Assembly (NCBI GenBank): GCA_027924645.1
Contig: BSBN01000140.1
Coordinates: 6,826,501-6,890,500 of the forward strand
Reading direction: 5' to 3'
Source: Cunninghamia lanceolata
Taxonomy: Eukaryota; Streptophyta; Pinopsida; Cupressales; Cupressaceae
Length of the DNA stretch: 64,000 bases
The notes below the pieces were generated by a model. That model saw nothing but the letters and a program-made list of their open reading frames with translations, ran no database searches and had not been told where the DNA came from. The translations under genes and the position numbers were made by a program. The first letter of the stretch is position 1. Each line of letters begins with the position of its first letter. Below, piece after piece: positions 13,807 to 27,100 of this stretch.

Positions 13807-15584
13807 AAGTTTGCAACACTGGGGCCCTTGGATTGTTGTTGTTTCTCTAGGTTAAAAAAAAAAATTCTCCTTGTGGCGAGTTGGTAATAATGCCTCTCAC
13901 CTATGTGTTTTAGTATGATGATAGAAGATTGATAAACTCACAGACTTGTTCAGTGATTTTGGAAGAAATAAATTCTTTATGCCTTGTTTTACTTATGTGT
14001 CTGCTATGTGTTCTTTCTCCTTCTTTTCTAAAAATGTCATGATATATTTGACAATATGTGTTTCTTGGATGTTAGTGCTTGTTGATTTATTGAGGCCTTG
14101 AGTTCCTTGTGGTCTCTAGTGCTTTAGAAGAAAGAAGCATGATTACTATTAAGTGCATATGATTAGGAGTTTGGTATTTGCCCCTCTAGTGATGTGAATG
14201 TCCTATGCCCATTCTGTGTGGGGTGTTGTGAAAGGCCAGTGGTGTTTTGTGTTCTCTAGTGTGGTGAAGTAATCATACTTGAGAGTTATGTTTAGCTATG
14301 GGTGTAGAAGCATCATACCGTCTTTATGTTAATTGTATTATTTTTTAATATGTGTAAGTATTGGAATGATTTATTTATTTGGTGGCATCATACATCGCGA
14401 TTCATGTGGTTATATTCTGTTGTCGTGTGTGGGGTATCTTTACATGGTTGATTTATAATCTGATATCTATCTCCTAGTTGGCCATGACCTCATGAGGAAG
14501 TTCTGCTGTAATTTATGAAAGTTAACATTGTGTATGCCTATGTAAGAACTGTGTACAGGAGATCAAATTGGAGCTTGTGTTGGACCCATGAGATCATGAA
14601 TGTGATACTATAAATCAATTAGAGTTTTGAATTACTCTTGTGTGTGGCATCATACATTTCCTCTGTAAATATCTTCTTTCATAAGGAAGTAATTGTATAC
14701 TTTCATAACTTGGTAAAAAGAAATTGTACTGCATTAAAGATAGAAAATTTGTGTATATAAGTAGAGACTGTGTTGCCTTAAATTCATGTATAAAAGTTGT
14801 TTAGATATGAAGATATATAAACCTTAGTAGTCTATGTGTTTGGTGTACATTCTCTAACACATTCTCAACTTTGAGTCGTGGGGTGTTGTGTAGTGGATAC
14901 TCCCTTTTGTGACTTAAATTAGTCACATCGTGATGTGGATTTGTTTGTAATTTGGCTGTTTTATAATTTTGATAGTTGTTTCATGTGTTGTTGGTGGGCT
15001 AACAATAAAATTTTTTTCTTTGAACTCTCTTATGATAGGAATGGTCACCAAAACGCTTTTCTTATACTTGAATTATTGTTGAAAACTGTCGACATTTTGA
15101 GACTTGAGATGGAATTTGATTATTTTTCCACTTGGGTTTGCATTTTATTTAATTTCTATGGTGGCTATTTCGAATGTTTGTTCCTATTGGCTTCGTTTAA
15201 TGTTAAGTGTTGTTTCTATCATGTTCATTTCGAACCTGTGATAGTGTGTTCAAGGGAGGACTTTGCGAAGGATTGTACTTTGCATGTTCAGTAATTAGTT
15301 GGAACCATAGTGGAAATAAGAGATGAGATGTATTTTTCCTTGTTAATATGTGAATGCAATTCCCTAAATCATTCAAAATTCTCAAAATATGTGTGATTGG
15401 TTATAAGTAGGTCACATGATACACCTTAAAGGTAAGGAATTGATGTTCTTCTTGTCCTTATTGAATGATTGAGCTTGTCTTATGAACAATTGCTTAACAT
15501 GGATGCGTATGTTGGTAATAGAAAATTGCAATACTAATATGTTATGTTTCCAGCCTAGTCTGTGTCTTCTAGGAGTAACTCAAG

Positions 15585-15600
15585 TTTTAGGGGGTGAGGA
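15585..15600 (+). other. Polypurine tract of family A, copy 2
   Basis: TTTTAGGGGGTGAGGA immediately precedes the TGTAGTGCCCC start of LTR3. Confidence 0.75.
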
Positions 15601-18600
15601 TGTAGTGCCCCTCTATTCTCATCTTGGATGTGCAGATAGTCTAGCTAAGGAGCATGAAGATGAAGGTAAAATAATAGGAATATTTAGGGTATGTTAGACA
15701 ATTGATGTTGTACATTAGATGATGTTGGTAGATGCTACATTAATGTTCGTGACATTCCTTATTATCCTCATGTGTGGTTTCATATGACAATTAGCATGTT
15801 TTATTGATAATCCTTGTTGCAACACTGATAATTCATATGCTCTGACATTATTTTACATTCAGGTGATTATGACGTTGATCTTACTATGATTGTCATATGT
15901 TAGAATTGATTTTTATGCATCTGATTTTGTACTATAGGATGATCTGATTATTGTGTGGTGTGGAAAGAGACAATGTCATACTACTCATTCGTGACCGTTC
16001 GGCGACATTGTGATTCTCTTTCACTCTATGACCATTTAATATTTATTATACTTGTGCATAGACTATGTTGTGTGCTGCAGGTTGTAAGTATTAGGCATCG
16101 ACTCCACCTGAATTGACAGGTCTGAGCATGCCTTAAAACCAATGGCAACTATTGAATGGAGATAACATATGATCCCCTAGCTTAGCCATCATCTTTGAAG
16201 AGGATGAGTATCTAGTTTTGCACCCAGTCAATGTTGTCGGTATGGGCAAGATAGTCAGTCATTATTGTGGTGGTCTTGCTTTCTGATCATGCATAGTGGT
16301 CATGTATTGTTTGGCATTTGGATTATTGAGTTTGAAATTGTTTGATTAGTGCTTTGGTTAGTTGTTGCATTAAAATAAAATTATTAAGTTAAGAAGGCAC
16401 TTTTAATAAATAAATAAATATAGATACTTTTATGTAAATTTAAGTTTATGGGAAATTATATTATATTGTAATCTAAGGTCAATAAATAATAATAATAATT
16501 ATAATGAGGAAAATAAAGTGTTACTAAAATGGGAATATAATTGATAAAATTAAAATGAAAATATTATATAAACAAGTAAATGTTTTGTTAGTGGCAATAA
16601 AAATAAATTTATAATATTTATGAGTTGTCATAAAAAACTTATATATATAGCAATTTCTAAAATAAATAAAATCAGAGAGAAATTATTGTCTTGAGTAATT
16701 ATTTGCTATTTAAGCCACTTAGAAGAAGTGGTGATTATGCACCTCAAGAGGGAATCTTAGAAATAATTGTTTCTTTTGATTAAGAGACCAATTTTAGAAA
16801 AGTAGAAAGAAACTATTTTTGTCTGGTTGTAAATGAATAAAATAGCAAATTGTAAGAAAGTAATAAAGGCGGAATTTATTGCCTTTAATAAGGAGAATCT
16901 TTTGGAAGAAATTTTGGGGGTGGTTATGCATTCTCAACTTTATTTTGAAATTTGAAGACATAATTTGGGAGAGAAGTGTGCATTTCAAATAAGAGAATAT
17001 GTTTTATGTTTTCATTATCTCTCTCAGGAAGTTTTTATTTTTCTTTTGGGACCATAAACCATAGTTTCCAAAAGAAAAGACTTGGGGGAAAATGGATCCA
17101 AGATGGGAATTTTGTGATGTGATAGAAGTAATATTCCTAGTATGGATTGAGATATGAATCTAATTTATTATTGAATTAGATTTAGTGAAACGAATTTGTA
17201 ATATGCAAACTTTATATTATTCTATGAATTCTCTTCTACATATTCTGAACCCAGTCTGTTGCATTAGCCATAACTTTATTTTTATGAACTGGATTCCTCT
17301 AATTGTTTTATATATGGTGCATGACCTAGTTATCCAAATCATATCCAAAAATTAGCCTTACCTAGTTTGTCATTTTAGAGATATGAATATTTTGTGACTG
17401 GCTCTCTCACCCATTTTATCTCTATTTTTATAGCCTATTGCATCAGCCATAACTTTATTTTTACAAACTGGGTTCCGCTAAATCTATTTTATATGATGCA
17501 TGACCTAGTTAACCAAATCATATCCAAAAATCAGCCTTACCCAATTTGTCATTTTGGAGATATGAATATTTTGTGACTATCTATCTCTAACCCATTTCAT
17601 CTCTATTTTTATAGTCTGTTGTGTCAACCATAACTTTATTTTTATGAACTGGGTTCCTCTAAATTGTTTATATATGGTGCATGATGTGGTTATCTAAATC
17701 ATATCTAAAATTAAGCCTGACAGAGTTTATCATTCCTAGTTTGTCATTTTAGAGATATGAATATTTTCTGACTACATACCTCTCACCCACTTCGTCTCTG
17801 TTAAAACAGTTAGTTGCTTCACCAATAATTCTTTATTTTCAAACTAGATTTCTCTAAAAATTTTATATAAGATTTAGCTCTTATTTATGAAAATCATATC
17901 CAAAAATTAGTATTACCCAGTTTGTGAATTCAGAGATATGTATCAATTAGTGATAGACAATTCCTATGCCATCTTGGTTGTTGTTATTAAATCTACAGAT
18001 CCATTCTGTGTGTATCCAGCAATCATTTTGGTCCAAGAGATGGCATCTCTTTGAGATGACTATCAAATAGTTCATAGACCTTGTCTATGCCTCGGTCTTT
18101 TGCAGAACCGTCTAACCAAAATTACATAAACCTTACGACTGATATCTTATTAATTGTTACACAAAAGTACATATATATATATATATAATTACATTACTAT
18201 ATTTTGTTTAATATGATTAAAGGAGAGTTGACATGGTTGTTAATTATTGTTGATGAATTTAATATTGATTTTACTACAATTGCTTTGTAATAGTATTGTT
18301 AAGTTGAAAATTGATTATGGGTTGGAATTGGGTTTGTAAACAATGTATTTAAGATTCGATTTATAAGTTTGTTTTAGAAATTAATTGATTTCAAGTGGAA
18401 TTGTATAAGGTAAATGGAACTTGGGTAAGTTGTATCAATGGTCATAATAGGGTCATGTTGTCGTGGTTTTCCTGAGGCATAGATTAGTATGTCCTAATTT
18501 CATGTGTATGCGATGTTGTAAGTGAATTTTGATGTGATAATAAAATCCTTTACGAATGTTGTGGCTCATTAGTTGTATAGAGCATGTTTATAATTTGTGC

Positions 18601-21285
18601 TTAAGAAATGTCACGTTCTTATTAACCATGTTGAGAAAATGTTTGTATCATATTTATGTCTTGAACTCAATGAACCCTTTCCTATTCCTAGACTTGGTAT
18701 GTTAGCAGGTTAGAATGCTTTGTATTGGTTTATTTCATTAATACTAGTGTTGGGTAAGGGATTTTAACAAGCTTGGTAATCATTATGAGGTGTAGACACC
18801 TCTAGAAGAACTTTGTATTAGGTATGATCATTTTGGTATTCATAGGACCAATGTAGTAGTGGTTTATAGAAGATTGATCAAGTTGACACTTAAGCTTTCT
18901 CATAGCAACTTGACCTTGTCTCTTCCTATTCATGTGATGAATGAAATTTGGTAAAACCTAGAAAAAAAAATTACTTGTGCCCTATTAGTGTTCCCTCTTG
19001 AGTTGTTTTAGCCATGATACTTCTACTTGGTTTGAACCATCCTTTAAATGTGTTATGATCCTATCATATGCATGTGGTTAAAAGTGTGGTAGATTTGATG
19101 AAGATGTTAGATCTATAGGAATGTTTTGTTGTTCTGTATTCCTTTCCTCTCAAGTTAACCTTAGAACAAGGTTCTTTCATTGTAGCTTCAGGTTTTGTAT
19201 CTTGTGATTCTAACTAGTGTAAGAGATTTATAGCATTTTAATATTATAGGCTTTTAGTCTTTCTTATATAGTCATATTTAATAGTATTTTTAAAATTGTC
19301 TAGATTATTAATGAAATCTACACCAGTGTAAATAGTGGATTCTGTAACCATCCGTATAGCATTCATGTGTTATGGTTATTAATACTCTATTGTATGATTT
19401 TAATTGTGGTGATAGTCCTTCACTATGATAATGATTGCATTTAAATAATTGTTGTGCTTAATTTGTATGCTTTAGGGTTATTTTCTTGTTGTTTGCAATC
19501 ATTTTAATTAAATGAAACTAAGATAAGTCTTGGGAACTATTAGTTAAAATATTGTTACTCGTGGAGACTTATATCTTATGATCATATTGTAACTGCTACT
19601 GGTGGTTAGAAAGTTACAGTTCTATATTGATGAGATAGATTCAGTTTTAAATTGTTAGATGATTGATCATGCTTGGATTAATGTTACTTTCCTTAAGACG
19701 CAGAATTAGTGCATCATATTATATATTGCATTTGTGGTATTCTAATTGAAGTATTGATGAAGGATCTTAGTTTATGATGTGCATCTGAGAGTGAATGTGA
19801 TGTGAGACCATTGTGTTTAGTGGTGTCAAGTGTTTGTGTAATTTGGGGAAGTTTTTTCCCAAGGCCTAGGGGGGTGTGATTGTGTGGGGGTTGGCTATGT
19901 GTGCATCAGGTGAGTTGAATGAAATGCATGCTTGAAATATTGTCTCCTAGTCATGTTGGTATGATACATGTGCAAGATGGTTTGTGCCTTGCTTAGTGTA
20001 CTTATTCATGTGATTATGATGATTATTCAAGATGAGTAATGCCTTGCTCTGTGTGATGTGAAACAATGTATATTTTGTGTTGTAAATGCATCATGATGAG
20101 AAATGTGAAAGTTCATGCTTGGTTTAGGTCTTGGGCTTTGTGAATCTAGATGCAGTGAAGGGAGAGTGGCTTTCAATGTGGGCTCATTGCCCAAAGTGTC
20201 TTGTCAGGATAACCCATTGGAAGTTGTTAATCCAATGATAACTTAATAATAAATTTAGAGCGTTGGGTAGTTTCTACACTAAATAAGATAATTGGATGTC
20301 TCACCCATGCTTGTAGTGCTCGTTTAGTCTAAGGATGAAATGAGAATGTTGTGGTTGGCAAATCAACTTCCTTGTCCTAACAAAAGGAATGTTGGTTCTG
20401 CATGTGTCATCCTATGGGGCCAGCATCTAGTGAGGGACTGCCAAGATAACCATAGATGGGGGCTGGCACCTAGTGAGAGACTGTTAGGATAATCCATGTC
20501 AGGGACATGTGATGAAACTCTTCCCTACTGTAGCCTAGCATTCCCTAATTGTGTTTTCCTCTTTCATTGTGTGATTGCCTCTGGAAGTGTTGTTTGAGTT
20601 GCTTGTGATGTTCATATTGACCAGTGTTGTACTAGAGTCATGTGTAGTCCTTGCACCTGTTAGCCTATTGTCTTCTTGATTGTTTTCTTAGTGGGACCTT
20701 ATTGTTATCTCCTAGCATGGGGGTGGACCTTAGGGTTCCACATGGTCAGGTGGTTGTGCTTTTATCTCCATTGGTTTCCCATGTTGTTGTTCATATGCGA
20801 GAAGGATGTACCTCTTATATCAGATTTTAGATCTTGGTCTAGCTGAGGAGACAAATTCTAGTTTTATATATCAGTTGAATCATGTACTGTTATCTTGATG
20901 TATGTACTCCAATGTAATCTAGATAGCGATATTTTAAACAATGTAATGTTGAACTCTCTTGTAAAGGAAATTCCTTATGTACTTGTGATCCTATGTGCAG
21001 GATCCTAATGTTACTTATCTGATGATATAATATGGAATTGTATGTGTTTATTTATCTGATGCAACTAGACTTAGAATGAACTGTGTTTGTTAGTTAATTC
21101 ATAATATTGGTTAGATCTTGTTTTAGTTCGTTAGTAATGCAGCCGTGGAACCCTAGAGGATAAAGGTTAATTTAAATGTTATGAATAAATATATGATTGT
21201 TGTTATTTCTTTCATTTAAAAAAATATTTAACCTTTTTGTAAGCTTAGTTGTGTTATGATCTGGGTTCCTTGGCGGGGCATTACA
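15601..21285 (+). repeat. Family A LTR copy 3 (complete, 5685 bp)
   Basis: Starts TGTAGTGCCCC and ends GGCGGGGCATTACA, giving a clear inverted terminal motif (TGTARTGCCCC). It is the cleanest LTR in the window. After its end the sequence changes abruptly to the AT-rich flank rather than to another primer-binding site, so this is the outer right LTR. Confidence 0.88.
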
Positions 21286-22208
21286 AGTATTCTTTCTTGG
21301 GTGGAAAAACAACCAGTGATGAATTAAATTAATCTTTTAACCTTTTGAAGTTAACATTAGTATTATTGTAGATTTTCTTCACTCTGTGGATTGTAAAAGG
21401 TCTTTCCTCTTGTAGAGCCTTCTACCAACTGCGAACAGCTAAAATGGCAGCAAAGGGAAATTGTACAATATTCTTTCTTGGGTGGAAGATGCATCAATGA
21501 ATTAAATTAATCTTTTAAGCTTTTACAATTATAAATAAATTGTACAATATTGTTTCTTTTAAAGTTATCAATAAATTGTATTCTTTCTTTTATTGGTTTC
21601 AATAAATTATACAATATTCTTTCTTTTGATATAATACAATAATGTTGTAAAGTATTCTTTCTTTTAATGGTTCCAATAAATGTTTTACAGTATTCTACAA
21701 TGAATTAAATTAATCTTTTTAAGCTTTTAAAGTTATAAATAAATTGTACAATATTGTTTCTTTTAAAGTTATCAATAAATTGTACTCTTTTTTTATTGGT
21801 TTCAATAAATTGTACACTATTCTTTATTTTAATATAATACAGTAATGTTTTAATGTTTTAAAGTATTCGTTCTTTTAATGTTTTCAATAAATTGTACAAT
21901 ATTCATTTTATTAATATAATACAATAATGTGTTAAAGTATTCTTTCTTTTAATATAATACAATAATATTTAAAAATATTCTTTCTTTTAATGGTTTCAAT
22001 AATTTTTACAAATATTATTCTTTTAAACTTATCAATAAATTAATTATTTAATTTTAAATTTGGAAACTTTCCTTTTGCAACTAAAAATTTTGGAAGCTTC
22101 CTTGTTAATAGATTTAAATTAATTTAGAAACATCCATTAAATCAAATAAATTAATTCTTTATTTTTAAATTTGGAAACTTCCTTGTTAATATATTTAAAT
22201 TAGTTTAG
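21286..22208. repeat. AT-rich tandem repeat flank, unit about 180-205 bp
   Basis: Blocks containing ATGAATTAAATTAATCTTTT, AATTGTACAATATT and TTCTTTCTTTTAATGG recur at about 21319, 21496 and 21700. A TATTCTTTCTTGGGTGGAA motif occurs at 21288 and 21470. The array decays by about 22050. Beyond it are AAATTTGGAAACTTCC-type blocks at about 22058 and 22170. No gene is seen. Confidence 0.7.
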
Positions 22209-22228
22209 AAACATCCATTAAATCAAAT
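22209..22228. repeat. Target-site duplication, left copy (LINE)
   Basis: A 20-base sequence identical to 28518-28537 that brackets the LINE exactly. Confidence 0.92.
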
Positions 22229-22715
22229 GAAATGATGGGAGTTTGCAACTTTGACGGCCGAGCTAGGGCATCCGAGCCCTAGCTCGTGATAGGGCTTCTT
22301 TGGCTTCTGCATTGTCTAGGTGGGGTCTTCTTGTGTTTTCAGGGGGGGTTGCTCTTTTTATCTGTTGTTTGCGTGGTTTCCTGGGGTTCATGGCCAGAGA
22401 TTGTTCAGAGTCTCTGTTTCATTGTTCGCCTGGGGGTCTCCTTGGTGCCCTGTGTTGTGAGTCTGTCTCTGGTGTTTCTGCGGTGGTGCATGCCTGTACA
22501 TGCAAGGTTTTGGTTGCAATAGGGTGATGCTTTAGGGTGCATGGGGCGTGAAGAGCTCATGGTTTTTTCTTCATGTGAGGTTCCTTCTCCTTTCCTGGCG
22601 CGGGTGTAGGTAGGCTCGGGTGGTGGGTGTTTGTGTAGAGAGCAAGCGGGGGAGGTGGTGTGGGTTTCTCCCACTCATTACCATTTGAAGTTTGTGCACT
22701 CCTGTCTAGGGTTTG
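22229..22715 (+). promoter_or_regulatory. LINE 5' UTR / presumed internal promoter
   Basis: G- and T-rich sequence, clearly higher in GC than the flank, between the target duplication and the ORF1 ATG at 22716. Plant L1 elements carry an internal promoter here; no specific box can be assigned. Confidence 0.5.
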
Positions 22716-24112
22716 ATGGCCTTTTTGAAGGGTGAGGCTTCAGGGGTGTCTCCCAACATGGACTTTCGAGCAGCGATAGGCTCGAAGTCTCCGGATCAAG
22801 CCATGAAGACTTTTGACAATAATCTATTCACTCCGGAAACAGGTTTTGTTGGAGTAGGTGCATCTAATGGTGCGCAGATCCCAGAGGTTAATGACTGTCT
22901 CGAGCACTGCAAGGAGAGGCCAAAGTTGGTCATTCTGATTGAGATGCTTGTTGAAGACATTGAATATTATTCAAATCACTCCTTATATTGCAAATTTATG
23001 GGGATGAGGACTTCGCTGCAGTTATTGGAGTCTTGTGCCTAGAGAACTTGGGCACCGAAGGGTGAAATGGACATCATGTTGCTAGCAAATAGTTATTTTA
23101 TGGTCACTTTTAATTGGTTGGCTGACCACAATAAAGTCTTTGCCGGAGGCCCTTATTTCCATAACCAGGTGGGGTTGTTTATCAAGCCATGGCATGCTGG
23201 CTTTATCCCCTCAGAGGAACTGCCAAATCATGTTCCAGTGTGGCTCCGTTTACCCCAGTTTCCGGTGGAATGTTTTTAGGAGGATACTTTGCAGTTGCTT
23301 GCTTCACTACTGGGAAAGCTAGTTGGTTCTTCAATGTCAACCTTAGGGAAAAAGGTAATGACTTTTGCCTGCATTTGTGTTGAAATTGATCTTAGTAAGC
23401 CCTTTCCCGATGCTATGGATATGTGTACGAGATCTTTTTCTTGGGTGCAGCAATTGGACTATGAGACTCTTCTATTCCGTTGTAGTCTTTGTCATGCTTA
23501 CGGTCATCTACAGTGAAGGTGTCCTAAATCTAAGCCCATGGAGTCTCAACCTTCACAACCTCCTCGCAACCCCCTTGGGGCTGATAAAGGGAAGGGCCTT
23601 TTCCCTGGCGAGGTGGTCAATGCAGATGCTTTTGTTCCAGTCAAGAAAGACAGGACAAGGATTCGTTTAATAGGTTTGAGATATTGGATGATCTCAATCA
23701 ACAGGAAGTGAACCCGGGGTTGATGAGTTTGGATTAGGGGGTTGTGGCTTCAGCTCAGGAGATCAATACTTCTGGTGCTTCAATAGAACCACAGGATGAT
23801 GAGGCTTTGCACATGGATATGGATCAGCAGCTGGTGGTTTCAGTGGTTCTGGTTCCTTCTATTGAAGCCTTGAAAGATGGTGGGGATTCTTCTCTTTTTG
23901 GGAGGCCCGTGGGCTCAGGTCTAGCTAGGAGCAGCAAACCTTCTCCTCATTTGGGCCTTATGCATAAGGACCTTAAGAAGGGTGGGGTGGAGAAATCTAT
24001 CAAACCTGGTAGAAAGAAGGATCTGGAAAAGATTAAAATGATGGGTGAGACTTTGGTGGAGTCAAGGTCAGTAAAGACTCTAGATTCTCTCTTTTTGAGC
24101 CCCTTGAAATGA
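22716..24112 (+). pseudogene. LINE ORF1 (DUF4283-like, zinc knuckle), broken
   Basis: This is the RNA-binding chaperone-like protein of plant L1 elements. From the ATG at 22716 one frame runs with in-frame stops at 23040 (TAG), 23277 (TAG) and 23514 (TGA). A DUF4283-like core is visible at 23043-23276 (FMVTFNWLADHNKVFAGGPY, then VPVWLRLPQFPVE). It is followed by VCVEIDLSKPFP-like sequence and a zinc-knuckle remnant CSLCHAYGHLQ-x-RC near 23490-23525. A one-base shift near 23655-23660 moves the frame; another TAG follows at about 23735, then an acidic, lysine-rich tail to the TGA at 24110. The tail overlaps the ORF2 start. No usable product is expected. Confidence 0.85.
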
Positions 24113-27100
24113 TTGTTTTATCGTGGAATGTAAGGGGCTTGAACATTGGCCCTAGACAAAAAGTGGTTCATGATTTGGTTAGAAATCAAGGTTCTGATGT
24201 TCTTTTTTTGCAGGAGACCAAGCTTTCAGTTGAGACTATGTTCAGTTTGGCTCCTAAGTTGTGGAGGAACGGGAAATGCCAGTGCACTGGTGCCCATGGA
24301 TCTTTAGGGGGTTTAGCTTACTTTTGGAACCCGCGGAAGATCTGTCCTCTGCGGTGGTTGTCTTCTAAGTTTTCTATGTCTATGATTGCTTCTTGTTTTG
24401 AGACGGGAGAGGTCTTACTCCTCTCTAATATTTATGCTCCTACTGACCTATGAGGTAAACAATCTCTATGGGCCCATCTTAGATTTTTTCGTAGTTTGGC
24501 TCCTTTCCATCCTTGGATATTGACTAGAGATTTTAATGTTATTTTAGAGTTGGCTGAAAAGCATGGTGGTATGTCAAGGTTGGATCCCTCTATGCTGCTT
24601 ATGTGCAATTACATTGATGCTTTGAATTTAGTTGATATTAAGCCCAGTAATGGTCAGTTTACTTGGAACAATCAAAAGGTTAGGGAAAATTGTATTGCCG
24701 AGAGATTGGATCATTTTCTGGTTTCCTATTACTAGGTTGGTGGTATGTGTTCTTCTTGTTTTGAAATCTTGGATTGGAGAGGATCCAATCAATGGCCTAT
24801 CAAGCTTACTATTGTGTCAACTCATGTTCCTCATTCTCCTTCTTTTCGATTTCAACTCATGTGGTTGCGGGACTGGTCTCTATACAATTATGTGGCCGAA
24901 TGGTGGAGGTGTGGTAGACCTGCTTATGGTATGGCAATGTATACCTTTGCTAAATTGTTGCAGTATGTGAAATATAAGCTCAAGCATTGGAATCATCAAA
25001 GCTTTGGGAATATTTTTCATGCTAAGGTAGCTGCTCAGGCTAAGTTGGATGGTATCATGAGACTGATAAGGGATGATGGGGTGACTGAAGAATTACTTCA
25101 GCATGAAGCTTAGGCTTTGAAAGCTCTGGAGTGTGAGCTTCGGGAGGAATTGTTTTGCAAGCAAAAGACACAGATAGAATGGCTTTAGGAAGGGGATAAA
25201 AATACCACCTTTTTCTTCAATTCGGCGAAAGCCAGGAGGCATGGAAATTCTATCTCAATTTTGGTGAATAATAAGGGTGAACAACTTTCCTCCTTTCCTA
25301 AAATCTTAGGTGAGGTGGTGCAGTAATTCTCCTCTATTTTTAGGGAAGTCTCGCATGGGGGGTCACCTGAAGAAGCCCAGGCTATTTCTTGTATTCCCCC
25401 TTTGGTGACTAGAGAAATGAATGAGCTTCTTATGAAGGATATCACTCTTGAGGAGCTTTAGGGGACTGTTTTCTAAATGAAAAAAGGGAAAGCCCCTGGT
25501 CCTGATGGCTTTCCGGTGGAGTTTTACCAAGAATCCTGGGACATTATCAAGTTGGACCTTTTAGCGGTTGTTCAAGAATCTCAATGGAATAAGCAAATGC
25601 TAAGGGCTTCAAATGCGACCTTTCTTGCCCTCATTCCCAAGTGTGAAGGGGTAGATAGGTTAAGTCAATTCTGCCCCATTTCTCTTTGCAACGTAATTTA
25701 TAAAATTATTTCTAAGCTTATTGTTGACAGGTTAAAAAGGGAGCTTAAAGAGATGATTTCTGAGGAGCAGAGTGGCTTTGTGGAAGGTAGGCAAATTCTG
25801 GAGGGTATTGTTATTGCAACTGAGTCCATTCACTCTATGGCCAGCTCCAAAGATAAGGCGATGTTTATTAAGTTGGATATGGCTAAGGCCTGTGATAGGG
25901 TCAGGTGGTCCTTCCTTCGAAAGATTCTCAGTGCTTTGGTTTTGGGGAAGATTGGATTCAATGGGTTATGGGCTACGTTACTTCAGTTTCCTTCTCAGTG
26001 CTTATTAATGGGAAACACACGGAGTTATTTAGTGCTTCTAGGGGGCTTCATCAGGGAGATCCCTTGTCTCCGTATTTGTTTCTTCTCCTTGCTGAAGGTT
26101 TGGGGAGGTTGATTAGAAGAAATGTGGAGGTTGGTCTTAATCAGGGTTGGCGGTGGGGTGGTGAATTGCCTCCGCAGTCTCACCTGCAGTTTGTGGACGA
26201 CACTGCTCTGATGGGCATGGCAACAATGAGAGAAGCTGTTAATATTCATAGGGTGTTGGATGTTTACCTGATTGCTTTAGGTCAATTGATCAATGAAGAT
26301 AAGTCTTCTATCCTCTTCTTCAATACTCCTCACCCCATTCAGTAGAGGATTTCTCAGACTTTGTGTTTTCAGATTGGGACTCTCCCTTTGATCTATCTGG
26401 GTATTCCCATCTCAGTTGGTAGATTGCCTAGGGAGTCTTGGCAGAACATTTTAGATAAATTTTGGGTGAAAGTTAATCACTGGACTCATTGGTGGTTATC
26501 CTTTACTGGGTGTGTTCAGTTAATTAAGTCGGTGATGCAGGCTTTGCCCATTTACAGGTGCATGCTCCAGGTTGCCCCGATGGGATTTGTTAAGGAGTTA
26601 GATTTAGTTCCAAGGCAATTTTTATGGGCTATTTGTTTGGTGTCTTCCAAATGGAGTCTGGTTAGATGGGAGGTTGTTTGTAGTCCAAAATAGTATGGGG
26701 GTCTTGGTTTATGACAGTCAGATTTGACTAGAGTAGCTCTGGCTACGAAGCTATATTGGCGATGGTGCACTAAACAAGATAAGGCTTGGGCCAGGATTCT
26801 ATCTCAGAAATACTTCCCGGGGATCCCTCAGTGTGATATTCCTCACTATCCCCTTATTGGGAAAGGCTCAGTGATTTGGGGTACTATTAAAAAAGGGGCT
26901 ACTCTTATTAAGGAAGGCTTATTTTGGATTTGTAAGCATGGGTCCAAGGCTCTTTTCTGGACTGATTCTTGGAATGGCTATCCTCCCATCATCTCTCAGT
27001 CTCCTAATTTGTTGAATCTTTGCCATAGATTTCTTGAGGTTGGTTGGTCACGGGTGAGTGATTTTAAATCCTTTACTTCCTGCGGGCAACTGGAGGTGGC

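Larger units (their letters stand above)
13792..15600 (+). mobile_element. Family A interior copy 2 (non-coding)
   Basis: An 1809-bp segment between LTR2 and LTR3, homologous to 5166-6967. A primer-binding site lies at its left end and a purine tract at its right end. The longest open frame (14935-15294, 119 codons) is hydrophobic and AT-driven, is not conserved as a frame in copy 1, and has no retroviral motif. Confidence 0.85.

Noticed and set aside
14935..15294. 119-codon hydrophobic frame in family A interior
   Set aside because: Not preserved as a frame in interior copy 1 and has no Gag or Pol motif.
22405..22674. Minus-strand 89-codon frame in the LINE 5' UTR
   Set aside because: Opposite strand of an untranslated, G-rich leader; no recognisable motif.
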